Shown here: in pieces, positions 11,287 to 21,304 of the stretch
How the letters are laid out: each line of letters opens with the position of its first letter
Position numbering within the stretch: the first letter of the stretch is position 1
Source of the DNA: Pseudomonadota bacterium
Lineage (GTDB): Bacteria; Pseudomonadota; Alphaproteobacteria; Sneathiellales; Sneathiellaceae
DNA length: 64,000 bases
Direction: 5' to 3'
Assembly: GCA_024743055.1 (NCBI GenBank)
Contig: JANSXH010000012.1
Coordinates: 1 to 64,000, forward strand
Translations under genes and position numbers: made by a program
Notes under the pieces: model-generated
Seen by the model: the letters and a program-made list of their open reading frames with translations, nothing else
The model's database searches: none
Told to the model about the DNA's origin: nothing

Positions 11287-13227
11287 ATGAAAAACCCGAG
11301 ACGCTCAAATTTCGAGCAGGATAAGCCAAGGGATACCGCGGGTGACCGCAAGCGAGATGCCCAAAGACGGGAAGACCGTAATAAGGATGATCAAGACCTC
11401 AGTGAAAGTGCCGTCCGGCCAATTGATGGCTATGGGACAAATTCGGAGAATCCGGATTGGGGTGCATCCGGACAGACCCTCCTTCGTCTTGCCGAGGAAA
11501 ATTTTGAGGATGGTATATGGGAAATGGAGGATGATCTTGCCAGTCCCCGGGAAATAAGCAACGCTGTCATCGCTCAAACCGAGGACGAACCAAGCTCCCA
11601 GGGCGTCAGTGATCTTTTTTGGGTGTGGGGTCAGTTTATCGACCATGATATCGATCTAACGGAAGCTGGTGCCACGTCTGCACCTATCGACGTCCCGGAG
11701 GGAGATGATTATTTCAATTCGGACGTCGATATTGCCTTTGATCGCGCTGATCCGGTTGATGGGACAGGAGAGACAACACCAGCTCAATATGAAAATGAGA
11801 TTACGGCCTTTATTGATGCTTCCATGGTCTATGGATCGGATGCAGAAACAGCTGCTGCTCTTAGAACTGAGGATGGCAAGCTCATTTTAGATGACGAAGG
11901 CCTTGTAACATTTGATGCTGAAGGAAATGTTCTTGCTGGTGATATCCGGGCCGCAGAAAATTCCGGTCTCTATTCAATGCAGAGCCTGTTTGCTCGGGAG
12001 CATAACTGGTGGGTGGAAAGATTATCTGCCGAGAATCCGGGCCTGACGGCGGACGAGCTTTTCGACGCCGCACGGGTTCGGGTAGAGGCGGAAATACAGG
12101 CAATTACCTATAACGAGTATTTACCCCTACTGCTTGGTGAGGATGCGATTCCGGACTATAGCGGCTATGACAGCAGTGTAAATCCGGGTATCTCAGTCGA
12201 GTTTTCGACGGCTGCCTACCGTTTTGGTCATAGCCTTGTTTCCGCAACGCTTGGGCGCATTGAAGAAGACGGCAGCACAATTGCCGCCGGGGATTTATCT
12301 TTGCGAGATGCATTTTTCAACCCTGAAGTTGTTTCTGCAAATGGCGGAGTTGAACCTCTATTGCGAGGGTTGGCAGATGGCACGGCTCAGGAACTTGACA
12401 CTCAAATCGTCGATGATCTCAGAAATTTCCTCTTTAGTGTGGACGGAGGTGTTGGCTTCGATCTAGCGTCCTTTAATATCCAGCGGGGTCGGGATCTCGG
12501 GGTGGCGACCTATAATGATTTAAGAGAAGCCATCGGGCTTCCACGCATGGAAGGTTTTTCAGATATCACATCAGATCCAGATCTCGCTGCTGCCCTCGCC
12601 AGTGTATATGAGTCAGTAGATGACATTGATGCCTGGGTCGGCGGTCTTGCGGAAGACCCTTCAGGCTCGAGCATGATGGGGGAGCTTTTTACGTCCATCG
12701 TTGCGGACCAGTTTATCCGGTTGCGGGATGGCGATCCGTATTGGAGCGAAAATTCAGACCTGCCGCAAAGTGAAATCGATGCTCTTTGGGAGACCTCTCT
12801 TTCTGACATAATTGAACGCAACACGGACATTGATTTTCTACAGGATACGGCCCTCATTTCCTTCGATCGGATTGGCGGCGATGATACGGACAACCTCGTG
12901 GAAGGCAGCGATGGCAATGACCTCATTCTCGGGTTCGATGGAGATGATACCTTGAGCGGTGGAAGTGGCAATGATCAGATGGAAGGCGGGCAGGGGGATG
13001 ACCTGTTTGTTTTTGATGTAGATTTCGGAGAAGATGTCATTTCTGATTTTAATCGACGTGATGACAGTCTGGATCTCACATTGCTTGAACTCGATAGTGT
13101 TCAGGATGTGAAGGATCTGGCCACTCAGGACGGAGATCAGCTGGTCCTCGACTTCGGCGATGGTAATGTTTTGACCCTGGAGAATACGCGGCTTCGCGAT
13201 ATCGATGCGGACAACATAATTATCTGA
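11287..13227 (+). CDS. Animal-type heme peroxidase with C-terminal RTX (hemolysin-type calcium-binding) repeats
   Basis: Distal WGQFIDHDIDLT, proximal RFGHSLV, FNIQRGRDLGVATYNDLR motifs; C-terminal DGNDLILGFDGDDTLSGGSGNDQMEGGQGDD nonapeptide repeats. Confidence 0.93.
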   Translation: MKNPRRSNFEQDKPRDTAGDRKRDAQRREDRNKDDQDLSESAVRPIDGYGTNSENPDWGASGQTLLRLAEENFEDGIWEMEDDLASPREISNAVIAQTEDEPSSQGVSDLFWVWGQFIDHDIDLTEAGATSAPIDVPEGDDYFNSDVDIAFDRADPVDGTGETTPAQYENEITAFIDASMVYGSDAETAAALRTEDGKLILDDEGLVTFDAEGNVLAGDIRAAENSGLYSMQSLFAREHNWWVERLSAENPGLTADELFDAARVRVEAEIQAITYNEYLPLLLGEDAIPDYSGYDSSVNPGISVEFSTAAYRFGHSLVSATLGRIEEDGSTIAAGDLSLRDAFFNPEVVSANGGVEPLLRGLADGTAQELDTQIVDDLRNFLFSVDGGVGFDLASFNIQRGRDLGVATYNDLREAIGLPRMEGFSDITSDPDLAAALASVYESVDDIDAWVGGLAEDPSGSSMMGELFTSIVADQFIRLRDGDPYWSENSDLPQSEIDALWETSLSDIIERNTDIDFLQDTALISFDRIGGDDTDNLVEGSDGNDLILGFDGDDTLSGGSGNDQMEGGQGDDLFVFDVDFGEDVISDFNRRDDSLDLTLLELDSVQDVKDLATQDGDQLVLDFGDGNVLTLENTRLRDIDADNIII

Positions 13228-13332
13228 TTGCATAAACAGGAAATCGCTTTCATTGCGGGCCTGTTCTGTTTCTGGTACATAGCCAGAGCAGGACAGGCTT
13301 TTTGCCGGTCAGCAAAGGAACAGGATAAAGCG

Positions 13333-14007
13333 ATGCATTCCGCAGAAGAATTGAAAACGGTGTTTGCGAGTAGCATTGCCGGTACCCATAAGACAGAAGC
13401 CCCTTATATTTTATGGCGCATGTTAGATGTCTTGCCGGAAGATATCGTGACCGAACTTCTGGACCTAGAAACAACCTTGCCGGAAATGGAATATTCCCTT
13501 GGTCGCCGTGAAGAGAATAACGATAAGCGCGGATATTTTGATGTCGAAAGGCGCCAGAACGTGCCGGTCGTAAACTCTGTTTCTGAGCTTTTTCAGGATC
13601 CCGATACCATTTCGGCAATTGAGACCACCTTTGGGGTAGATCTTGATGGCACTTATCTACGCATCGAATTTTCTCAGGATACGGACGGTTTCTGGCTGGA
13701 GCCCCATACGGATCTAGGGGTTAAGAAATTCACTATGCTTCTGGGGCTTTCGCGAGACGAAGGAGCCGAAGACTGGGGGACGTCTATCTATATTGACCGG
13801 GATACCCACTATACGAATATCCCTTACAAGAGTAACGAAGCCATAATTTTCGTGCCATCAACAAACACTTGGCACGGCTTCGAAAAGCGGTCAATCAACG
13901 GCATTCGCAAGGGCCTGATCATCAATTATGTAACAGATGAATGGCGAGCCCGTCACGAGCTCGCGTTTCCTGAGAATCAGATTTTTAAAGATGAAAACTT
14001 AGCTTGA
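13333..14007 (+). CDS. 2OG-Fe(II) oxygenase family protein
   Basis: HTDLG...H...R pattern (LEPHTDLGVKKFTMLLGL ... NTWHGFEKRSINGIRKGLIINYV); start MHSAEELK chosen over 13228. Confidence 0.75.
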   Translation: MHSAEELKTVFASSIAGTHKTEAPYILWRMLDVLPEDIVTELLDLETTLPEMEYSLGRREENNDKRGYFDVERRQNVPVVNSVSELFQDPDTISAIETTFGVDLDGTYLRIEFSQDTDGFWLEPHTDLGVKKFTMLLGLSRDEGAEDWGTSIYIDRDTHYTNIPYKSNEAIIFVPSTNTWHGFEKRSINGIRKGLIINYVTDEWRARHELAFPENQIFKDENLA

Positions 14008-15498
14008 TTGTAGTTTATCTCTTAGGTGATCACCGAGCTTCAGGGAAAGTTGGACAATAGTCAGTGTTGGATTTGCATGCCCACCCGTTGGAAAGACACT
14101 GGACCCTGCAATAAACAGATTTTCGGTATCAAACACACGGCAATTCTTATCCACAACCCCCGTCGCCGAAGTTTCGCTCATACGGGTAGTGCCCATATGA
14201 TGCCATCCTGCCCCTAGCCACAGATCCTCGTCTACTCCTGGAACGGCGGTCGTGTCATCCAACATCCAATCGATTAGTTTGACATTTCCGTAGTCTTGTT
14301 CCGCAAAATACTGACCAAAACCAATGGTGGATCGTTTTATTGTATCGCGATCGAGGTCAGTAATCTGCCAATCAAGTACTGCGCGTCTATGCCCAAACTT
14401 ATCTTGCGAGTCTGATAAACTGACTCGACTATTTCGGTTCGGCACCTGTTCGCTGGCAATCAAAATTGGCCCGCCACTGTCAGGCTGGCTGCCGACAACG
14501 CAATTGATATTTCGAAAATTGGACACAAAGGTTCGAATAAGATCTTGTTCACAAATAACTTGTTTGACCTGCTCGTATAAGGTCTTGTCGTCTGCAACGC
14601 TAAAGGATCCTATTCGCATGCCGGCATTCGCTATTTTTTGTTCACTTAGAAATTGGGGGGTAGGAGCCAGGTGAGATTCCTTCTCATCAAATGGCCATTT
14701 GCCTTTTTCAGTGACATACCAACCTCCAAAAGCGTGAAAATGCTCCATAAAATAACGCCCGACCAAATCATTAGAATTGCCAATACCCTTTGGATTCTGG
14801 TTGGTGAAATTGAGCATTAGCCTAGGAATTTCTATCCCGCCCATAGCCAACACAAAGAACTTGGCAGAAAAATTGAACTTTGTGGCAGGGTTTGCAAAGT
14901 TGGCGCATTCGAAGGCAGAAACAGCTTGCGTGGAGTCTGTCAATTTTATATCGACCAGATTGGCATTGATAAACAGGTCAATCTTGTCGCTTCGTTCGAA
15001 GTAATCGTGATATTTCTCTGCCAATCTAACCGGAGGCTTTACCTCAAAATGTATTTTCTTTAACAATCCCTTTGAGTTTTCCAAGAGACTGTCAGGATAC
15101 TCTACGTCTATCTCCAAAAACTCAGAAGCTGCGCCAAGATATGAATCTAACTCTGACTTTGTTATCGGCCAGCCTGAATCCGGAATGTGATCATGTTTGG
15201 CAAAATCCCACTCATCTAAGGGACGGCACCAACCAGCCCAATGGTTAGACGTTCCACCCAGATACCGGAGCCTTGCCGCATCCAGGTCAAAATAGGACAT
15301 GCCAATATTCTGACCTTCATAAACGGCCTGAGACTCATCGCTGTATTCGATATCCCCACCTTCCAACAACAGAACATCGAAGCCATAGGATTCAAGCTTC
15401 AACGCAAGAGAAATGCCAGCAAAACCTGCTCCGGCAATACAAACATCATAATTTTTGCGATCAGTGTTCGCTGGAACTTCGTTTAAATTGACTAGCAT
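13999..15498 (-). CDS. GMC-family FAD-dependent oxidoreductase
   Basis: N-terminal CIAGAGFAGISLALKLESYG Rossmann motif; GSSVFPTGGHANPTLTIVQLSLKLGDHL C-terminal GMC motif; GWHHMGTTRM. Confidence 0.9.
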   Translation of the reverse strand: MLVNLNEVPANTDRKNYDVCIAGAGFAGISLALKLESYGFDVLLLEGGDIEYSDESQAVYEGQNIGMSYFDLDAARLRYLGGTSNHWAGWCRPLDEWDFAKHDHIPDSGWPITKSELDSYLGAASEFLEIDVEYPDSLLENSKGLLKKIHFEVKPPVRLAEKYHDYFERSDKIDLFINANLVDIKLTDSTQAVSAFECANFANPATKFNFSAKFFVLAMGGIEIPRLMLNFTNQNPKGIGNSNDLVGRYFMEHFHAFGGWYVTEKGKWPFDEKESHLAPTPQFLSEQKIANAGMRIGSFSVADDKTLYEQVKQVICEQDLIRTFVSNFRNINCVVGSQPDSGGPILIASEQVPNRNSRVSLSDSQDKFGHRRAVLDWQITDLDRDTIKRSTIGFGQYFAEQDYGNVKLIDWMLDDTTAVPGVDEDLWLGAGWHHMGTTRMSETSATGVVDKNCRVFDTENLFIAGSSVFPTGGHANPTLTIVQLSLKLGDHLRDKLQSS

Positions 15499-15502
15499 GG
15501 CG

Positions 15503-15658
15503 TTAGCTCAGTTTTTGTGAACGTTTGATAATCCAGCCATTGTCAATGATAAGGTCTTCGTCGGGCTCTTTTGAAGAAGAGAAAAGCCCAATGCTGTTGA
15601 GGCTTTTAATACCTACAATCGAAAATAATGTTGCCAATATAAATGACCGTCGGTTCAT
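15503..15658 (-). CDS. Small twin-arginine-signal protein, probable partner of the GMC oxidoreductase (below the ORF-track size limit)
   Basis: Minus-strand frame MNRRSFILATLFSIVGIKSLNSIGLFSSSKEPDEDLIIDNGWIIKRSQKLS*, 51 aa, ending 4 nt before the GMC ATG; NRRSFI twin-arginine-like signal. Confidence 0.75.
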   Translation of the reverse strand: MNRRSFILATLFSIVGIKSLNSIGLFSSSKEPDEDLIIDNGWIIKRSQKLS

Positions 15659-15898
15659 AATAAGTTTTACCCTCTATACCATCTACACTGTAACACTATA
15701 TTAAATTAGACGGAGCGTAAATCGATAGTAACGGGCTTTATCTCCGCTTTGGCAACCAGTTCTTTTGGCCTTAATTCAGTCAGGCATCGATCCACACAGA
15801 AAAATGGCGAACCCAATTTGAGTTCGCCATTTCCAGGAGTAATATTGTAAAAGGGTAGCGAGGCTACTCCTTCATTCAATTTGACAGCTTGCCGAACT

Positions 15899-16657
15899 TT
15901 AAGCCGTTGTAGCCATCTTGCGTTTGCGCCGCCATCCTAGGAACCCTAAGACAGCAAGACCTGCACCATAAAGCGGCAGCGCAGCAGGAAGGGGAATTGC
16001 TGAGACTTCAACATTGATACCCGTACCGGCAAGAAGCTTTCCGTCCTGTCCCATAGCAAAAAGCTCAATTGTGTACAGCCCGGCTACATCCGGATCAAAC
16101 AGCAATGCTGGAAAGAAGCTCATAGACCAGGAATTTTGCGCGACATTGTTATTGGCGATCAGATCCTGATAGGCAAGGACGTTCAAAAACGGTGCGACTG
16201 CTCCGCCGCCATTGCCTGTATTATTGTCTCCGATGGCATTGTCAGCATAGGGAACATTAACTGGATCGAATTCGAAAAAAGATGTTCCGGCCCCGGGGTC
16301 CGTATCTAGGCGTAACAAATAGGATAGCTGATTCAAAGCGCGCCCGGATTGTCCATCCAGATCCGAATTTATTGACCATTCAAAATTCCAAAGAGGGCGG
16401 TTTGGATCTCCTGGAGCAGAACCTGCCTGGAAATTGTAAGTATTCACACCGTCATAATTAAAAATATTTGCTGGTGGAAACCGTTGTTTGGCCCGTAAGC
16501 CGATCTCCACATTATTTGAGCTTCCAACAGTAAAATCACCGTTGGCAATTCCACTGCCCATTATAACATCAGGTGTAACGTTTGCAGCATTTGCTCCGAT
16601 CGCCAAAAACGATCCCCCTGCAACCAGCAACGTTATTGCAATCATTTTAAGTTTCAT
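15899..16657 (-). CDS. Secreted VPLPA-CTERM (exosortase-sorted) protein
   Basis: N-terminal signal peptide; C-terminal IPLPAALPLYGAGLAVLGFLGWRRKRK sorting signal. Confidence 0.85.
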   Translation of the reverse strand: MKLKMIAITLLVAGGSFLAIGANAANVTPDVIMGSGIANGDFTVGSSNNVEIGLRAKQRFPPANIFNYDGVNTYNFQAGSAPGDPNRPLWNFEWSINSDLDGQSGRALNQLSYLLRLDTDPGAGTSFFEFDPVNVPYADNAIGDNNTGNGGGAVAPFLNVLAYQDLIANNNVAQNSWSMSFFPALLFDPDVAGLYTIELFAMGQDGKLLAGTGINVEVSAIPLPAALPLYGAGLAVLGFLGWRRKRKMATTA

Positions 16658-16972
16658 TTTTTACCCCTATGGACACAATTTATAAGCATTGCTTATGTGA
16701 GGTCTCTCTCTCGTTGGTAGTCAAAATAGGTTATCTGTCACTAAATCTAGTATGACTTTAACCAGTAAAGCATATTATTAAAGGCGACCGCAATCGAAAC
16801 TTAAAATTGAATCAATTTTTATAAGAATTCTAGCTAGTTGAAATAAAATATGGCCAAGGTCCTATATCATTGGTCGCAAAACTGGACTAACTAGGTTTCC
16901 TGTGTGAGGAATAAAAATTCAGAAAAAAATGTGACTGTAGCATTTCCCGCTGATTTGCTATGCTCATGTGTA

Positions 16973-18151
16973 ATGACAACAACAATAACAAAAACATCTT
17001 TTCCTTTTTGGGCGCTTCTCTCACTCGGTTTTGCTTATTTCATGGTTGGCACCAGCAGCCTGTCTGTAATTGGTCTCACTTGGGAAATATCCGAAGGGCT
17101 TGAGGTGTCCCCAGCGGATATTGCGTTTCTCGTTACAGTCTTTGCACTGACATTTGCTATTGCCGCACCGTTGACCCAGATTTTTCTCAGCCATCTTCCA
17201 CGTATTCGAATTTTGTGCACAGGTCTCGTTATCATGGCGGTAGCACTCGTCATCGCTGCCTTTGCAGAAAGTTATGAGTTGCTTTTCCTGTCGCGAGGGT
17301 TGATGGGTCTGGGAGCTGCGTCTGTCAGTCCCATGTGCTCCGCTATTGGTGCCGGTCTTGCAGCTCCAGAACAGCAGGGACGGGCTATGGGCTTGGTCTT
17401 TGGCGGCCTTACAGTGGCTTCCGTTTTGGGGACACCGCTCTGCGCCTATCTTGGAACATTGATTGGCTGGCGTTATGTGTTTTTGCTTCTGGCAGCCTGC
17501 GCTGTGACCTGCGCCGGAATCGTATTTCTTCTTGTGAAGGATCGGCAGGCCGGGGCTAATTCTTCCCTCATTCATTTGCTGGGCGCCTTGTCCCGAAAGA
17601 CGTCAGCCTTTGCTATCCTGATAACTTTCCTGCAAATGACATCCATCTTTTGCACCTATGCCCTGATCGCTCCGTATATGACCTTCAAATTCAATATGGC
17701 CGAAGACCTCATTGCAGTAGTGCTGCTCGTCTACGGGGTGAGCGGTGTATTGGGTAATGTTATTGCGGGTCGGCTAAGCGACCGCTTAGGGGCAAATAAG
17801 GTGATCTTTATCAGCCTGATTGGACTTGCCGCAGGGGTAGTCCTGTTATGGGGTATTGGCCCGTGGCTATTGCTGGCCATCGCAAGCATTTCCTGTTGGG
17901 CGCTTTTTGGGATGATGTTTCATGCGCCCCAGCAACAGCGCATTGCCAATATTGATCCGGATCGCCGCGGTTTGCTTCTTGCGCTGAACGCTGCTTCCTT
18001 ATATTTGGGAATTTCTGTGGGATCCTATATTTCTAATCAGGCAACTGTCCATTTTGGATATGAAAGCCTGCCGGTTTTTTCCATGGGAATTATTCTCGTC
18101 TGCATTCTGTTGTTTCTCCCCTCACTTTTTACAAAGTCTCGTGGAACATGA
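16973..18151 (+). CDS. MFS transporter
   Basis: 12-TM pattern, MFS motif GRLSDRLGANKV; ATG at 16973 (MTTTITKTSF) preferred over 16904. Confidence 0.88.
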   Translation: MTTTITKTSFPFWALLSLGFAYFMVGTSSLSVIGLTWEISEGLEVSPADIAFLVTVFALTFAIAAPLTQIFLSHLPRIRILCTGLVIMAVALVIAAFAESYELLFLSRGLMGLGAASVSPMCSAIGAGLAAPEQQGRAMGLVFGGLTVASVLGTPLCAYLGTLIGWRYVFLLLAACAVTCAGIVFLLVKDRQAGANSSLIHLLGALSRKTSAFAILITFLQMTSIFCTYALIAPYMTFKFNMAEDLIAVVLLVYGVSGVLGNVIAGRLSDRLGANKVIFISLIGLAAGVVLLWGIGPWLLLAIASISCWALFGMMFHAPQQQRIANIDPDRRGLLLALNAASLYLGISVGSYISNQATVHFGYESLPVFSMGIILVCILLFLPSLFTKSRGT

Positions 18152-18253
18152 TCCGCTGCCAGCGGATTTGAAACAAATGTTTCTTCCTGCTTGTTTGTAG
18201 CCTCGTTAAATATTACAGTTTTCTCCTATACAAAAATAAATGGGAGGAAAACC

Positions 18254-19198
18254 ATGTCATTTTTCAGAACAATTGGGTTAGCCGCGGTCGGGATGTCATT
18301 TATGACAGCTTCGGCTTTTGCGGCGGACTGCGTGCCCTCAAAATGGGGACCGGATGATGAGATTGGATCCGCCAATCTGGTCACACCGGAGCGGACCCTG
18401 GCGGCGACTAAGCTCATCAAAAAAGGTATATCCAAGCCACTTGGTATCATCATCGATTCAAATACACCTGCTTTTCCTCCGCGTGGGCTCAGTTTGCAAG
18501 TTGTGCAGCCCAATCAGCAAGGAGGAACACGCCTCTTTGCTTACAAAGGCAGCTACAACGATGATCTGATGCAGCTTTGGCTTGGTATTGGGTCTCAGCT
18601 GGATGGCCTTGGTCATCTCGGGGCCGATGGCATGTACTACAACTGCAATGATGAAACTGAATTTGCGGCAATAACCGGCTTGACCAAACTCGGAACTCAT
18701 AATGTGCCGCCGATGGTTGGCAGGGGTGTTGTTCTGGATATGGCAAAGTTTTTCGGGGAAGAATTCCTACCGGCAGGGAAATTCTTTACAGCTGCAGATG
18801 TGCAGGCAGCAGCTAAAAACCAGGGTGTTGCCATCCAGGAAGGCGATGTGGTTCTTTTTCATACCGGATGGACCGATGCGAAACTGGCAAGTGACCCTGC
18901 AGCATGGGCCAGTGCAGAACCGGGTATTTCTGAAGATGCCGCAGAATGGCTGGCTGCGCAGAATGTGATGGCAGTAGGCGCTGACACTTGGGGCCTTGAT
19001 GTGGTGCCGCCAGAAAAAGCAGGGCGCCCATTCTACGGTCATGTTGTGCTGTTGAAGGAGCATGGTATCTATATTCTTGAAACCATGAATACCGGGCTAC
19101 TTGTTGCAGATGGGGTCACGGAATTTATGTTTGTTCTTGGTCAGCCTAGGGTGCGGGGTACAGTGCAGATGATTATCAATCCAGTTGCTCTATACTAA
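18254..19198 (+). CDS. Cyclase family protein (kynurenine formamidase-like) with signal peptide
   Basis: MSFFRTIGLAAVGMSFMTASAFAA signal; HLGADGMYYN, VVLFHTGWTD, WGLDVVPPEKAGRPFYGHVVLLKEHGIYILETMN cyclase-family segments. Confidence 0.85.
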   Translation: MSFFRTIGLAAVGMSFMTASAFAADCVPSKWGPDDEIGSANLVTPERTLAATKLIKKGISKPLGIIIDSNTPAFPPRGLSLQVVQPNQQGGTRLFAYKGSYNDDLMQLWLGIGSQLDGLGHLGADGMYYNCNDETEFAAITGLTKLGTHNVPPMVGRGVVLDMAKFFGEEFLPAGKFFTAADVQAAAKNQGVAIQEGDVVLFHTGWTDAKLASDPAAWASAEPGISEDAAEWLAAQNVMAVGADTWGLDVVPPEKAGRPFYGHVVLLKEHGIYILETMNTGLLVADGVTEFMFVLGQPRVRGTVQMIINPVALY

Positions 19199-19216
19199 CC
19201 TACTGTAAGATGCGGA

Positions 19217-19245
19217 GGGGGTCGGATCATCCGATCCCCTTTTTT
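19217..19245 (+). terminator. Rho-independent terminator
   Basis: GGGGGTCGGATCATCCGATCCCC stem-loop followed by TTTTTT. Confidence 0.7.
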
Positions 19246-19312
19246 GTGGGAAAACTTCAAAAGTGGACAGTTCTGTGCTATAATATGATCCTTGCCCCAC
19301 GAAAGGATTTTT

Positions 19313-20374
19313 ATGTCAGAACAATCGGTTAGAGAGGCTTTTAAACGCCAGTCGGAAGCATGCCTCGCACTTGGTTCCCCATTTGTCAGCAGGCTTTGCG
19401 CCCTTTCTGCTGAACGTCTTTGTTTCGGGGACCCCGTATCTGATATCATGCTGGGGTGGCAAGGGGATGCATCGGCTGTCGGAGATTCTGTGCCTCTGAG
19501 AATGATGGGTGCTCTACATGCGCTTGTTCGGTCCGGTGATGCACCTGAGCTGACTGCCGTCTATCCGCCGGGTCATGAAGAGATCTCTGATGAAGAACTT
19601 TGGACCGCCATATCCTCCGCGTTGAAAACCCACAGCCCTTTTATTCTAGAGCGTTTAAAAGGGCCGCCTCAAACCAATGAAGTACGCCGCGCCGCGGCAA
19701 CACTTCCACTCTTTTTGGAAGTCAGTCGGCAAACGGGCCTGCCACTTGTCTTGTCGGAAGTGGGGGCGAGCGCTGGCTTGAATTTGATGATTGATCGGTT
19801 TCATTTGCAGCTATCGGACAAGACTTGGGGAGATCCGGCTTCTCCTGTCCGGCTGCAACCGAGATGGCATGGCGCCAGTCCTCCGAATGGGGAGCTTAAT
19901 ATCTTGGCGCGGGCCGGATGTGATATTGCGCCGGTTGATCCCGGTTCCCAAGAAGATCGGGAGAGGCTGGTTTCCTATATCTGGGCTGATCAGGAGGAGC
20001 GCTTGATCCGCACAAGCGCTGCTCTTGAGATGGCTGCAAAAAGTGACGTTCGGGTTGAGGCTGTCGACGCCCTAGACTGGCTGCATCACCGAACATCAGA
20101 GAGGCATGAGGGCGCTGCACATGTTATCTACAGCACCATTGCCTGGCAATATCTGCCCGAAGATGCCCGAAAAAAAGGGCGGGATATTCTTCATAGCGCA
20201 GGGGAAAAAGCAACAAAAGACGCGCCCTTGGCCTGGGCGATGAAAGAGGGAGACGGCGCTTCACCTGGTGCCGGCCTCACCCTGACCCTGTGGCCGGGTG
20301 GAGAAACCCGTGAAGTGGGACGCGCCGATTATCATGGCCGCTGGATTGACTGGCGGGGCTGGGACGACAGCTAG
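19313..20374 (+). CDS. DUF2332 family protein
   Basis: LSEVGASAGLNLMIDRFH and HVIYSTIAWQYLPEDAR segments typical of DUF2332 proteins; start MSEQSVREAF. Confidence 0.75.
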   Translation: MSEQSVREAFKRQSEACLALGSPFVSRLCALSAERLCFGDPVSDIMLGWQGDASAVGDSVPLRMMGALHALVRSGDAPELTAVYPPGHEEISDEELWTAISSALKTHSPFILERLKGPPQTNEVRRAAATLPLFLEVSRQTGLPLVLSEVGASAGLNLMIDRFHLQLSDKTWGDPASPVRLQPRWHGASPPNGELNILARAGCDIAPVDPGSQEDRERLVSYIWADQEERLIRTSAALEMAAKSDVRVEAVDALDWLHHRTSERHEGAAHVIYSTIAWQYLPEDARKKGRDILHSAGEKATKDAPLAWAMKEGDGASPGAGLTLTLWPGGETREVGRADYHGRWIDWRGWDDS

Positions 20375-20384
20375 AGACTTTTCT

Positions 20385-21116
20385 CTACCACTTCTCCATC
20401 CAGGGTCTCAGGTCGAGCTCGAATGTCCAGGCGCTTCGTTGCTGGTTGTGTAAATGCCAGTAATTCTCGGCGATTTCTTCCGGGCGGAGAATTCCATCCT
20501 TTTCTTTCAAAGCATATCGTTCGGGAAATCGCTCGGCGACAAACTGGGTGTCGATAGCGCCGTCGATTATCGTATGGGCAACGTGAATACCTTGGGGGCC
20601 AAGCTCGCGGGCAAGGCTTTGGGCAAGGGCCCTTAAGCTGTGCTTGGCGCCGGCAAAGGCGGAGTATCCTGGGCCGCCTCTCATTGAAGCAGTCGCGCCG
20701 GTAAAGATTATTGTGCCTTCCTTGCGGGGGATCATCACCTTGGCGGCTTCCCGTCCGGTCAGGAAGCCGGCGTAGCTGCTCATCTCCCAGACCTTACGAT
20801 AGACGCGGGTTGTCATTTCTGTGATTGGGAAATTGACGTTGCCGCCAATATTGAAAACCACAACCCCCAAAGGCGCAATATCTTTTTCAATTTTGGAAAA
20901 GAGGTCCACTATCTCTTCTTCTTCGCGGGCATCGGCGCCGAAAGCATGGGCGGATCCACCTTCCGCACCGATCTCATCGGCCAGCCCTTGCAATGCCTCC
21001 AAATGCCGGGCGCGGCGGACAATGCAGGTTTCAAAGCCTTCCTTCGCAAAACGTTTGGCAATGGCGCCGCCGGTAGCATCACCGGCGCCAACCACAAGAC
21101 AGGATTTCTTCGACAT
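20385..21116 (-). CDS. SDR family oxidoreductase
   Basis: N-terminal VVGAGDATGGAIAKRFAKEG; YSAFAGAKHSLRALAQSLARELGPQGIHVAH (YxxxK-like region degenerate: S-A-F-A-G-A-K). Confidence 0.85.
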   Translation of the reverse strand: MSKKSCLVVGAGDATGGAIAKRFAKEGFETCIVRRARHLEALQGLADEIGAEGGSAHAFGADAREEEEIVDLFSKIEKDIAPLGVVVFNIGGNVNFPITEMTTRVYRKVWEMSSYAGFLTGREAAKVMIPRKEGTIIFTGATASMRGGPGYSAFAGAKHSLRALAQSLARELGPQGIHVAHTIIDGAIDTQFVAERFPERYALKEKDGILRPEEIAENYWHLHNQQRSAWTFELDLRPWMEKW

Positions 21117-21304
21117 TTTTTTATTCCTTCTTCAGAAGCCGCTGCGCTGGTAAAAATATTGGAGTGCCCGAGCATTCTTGTCAATCTTGGCGCTGGTGAG
21201 AAAATGCGCGGCGGCGACAGACAAAAAAGAAACATATTCCTATGTAGCACTGTCCTTGTTATATCTTGAACGCGGCTTGATCGGATAATTCGGGACTTGA
21301 TTGA

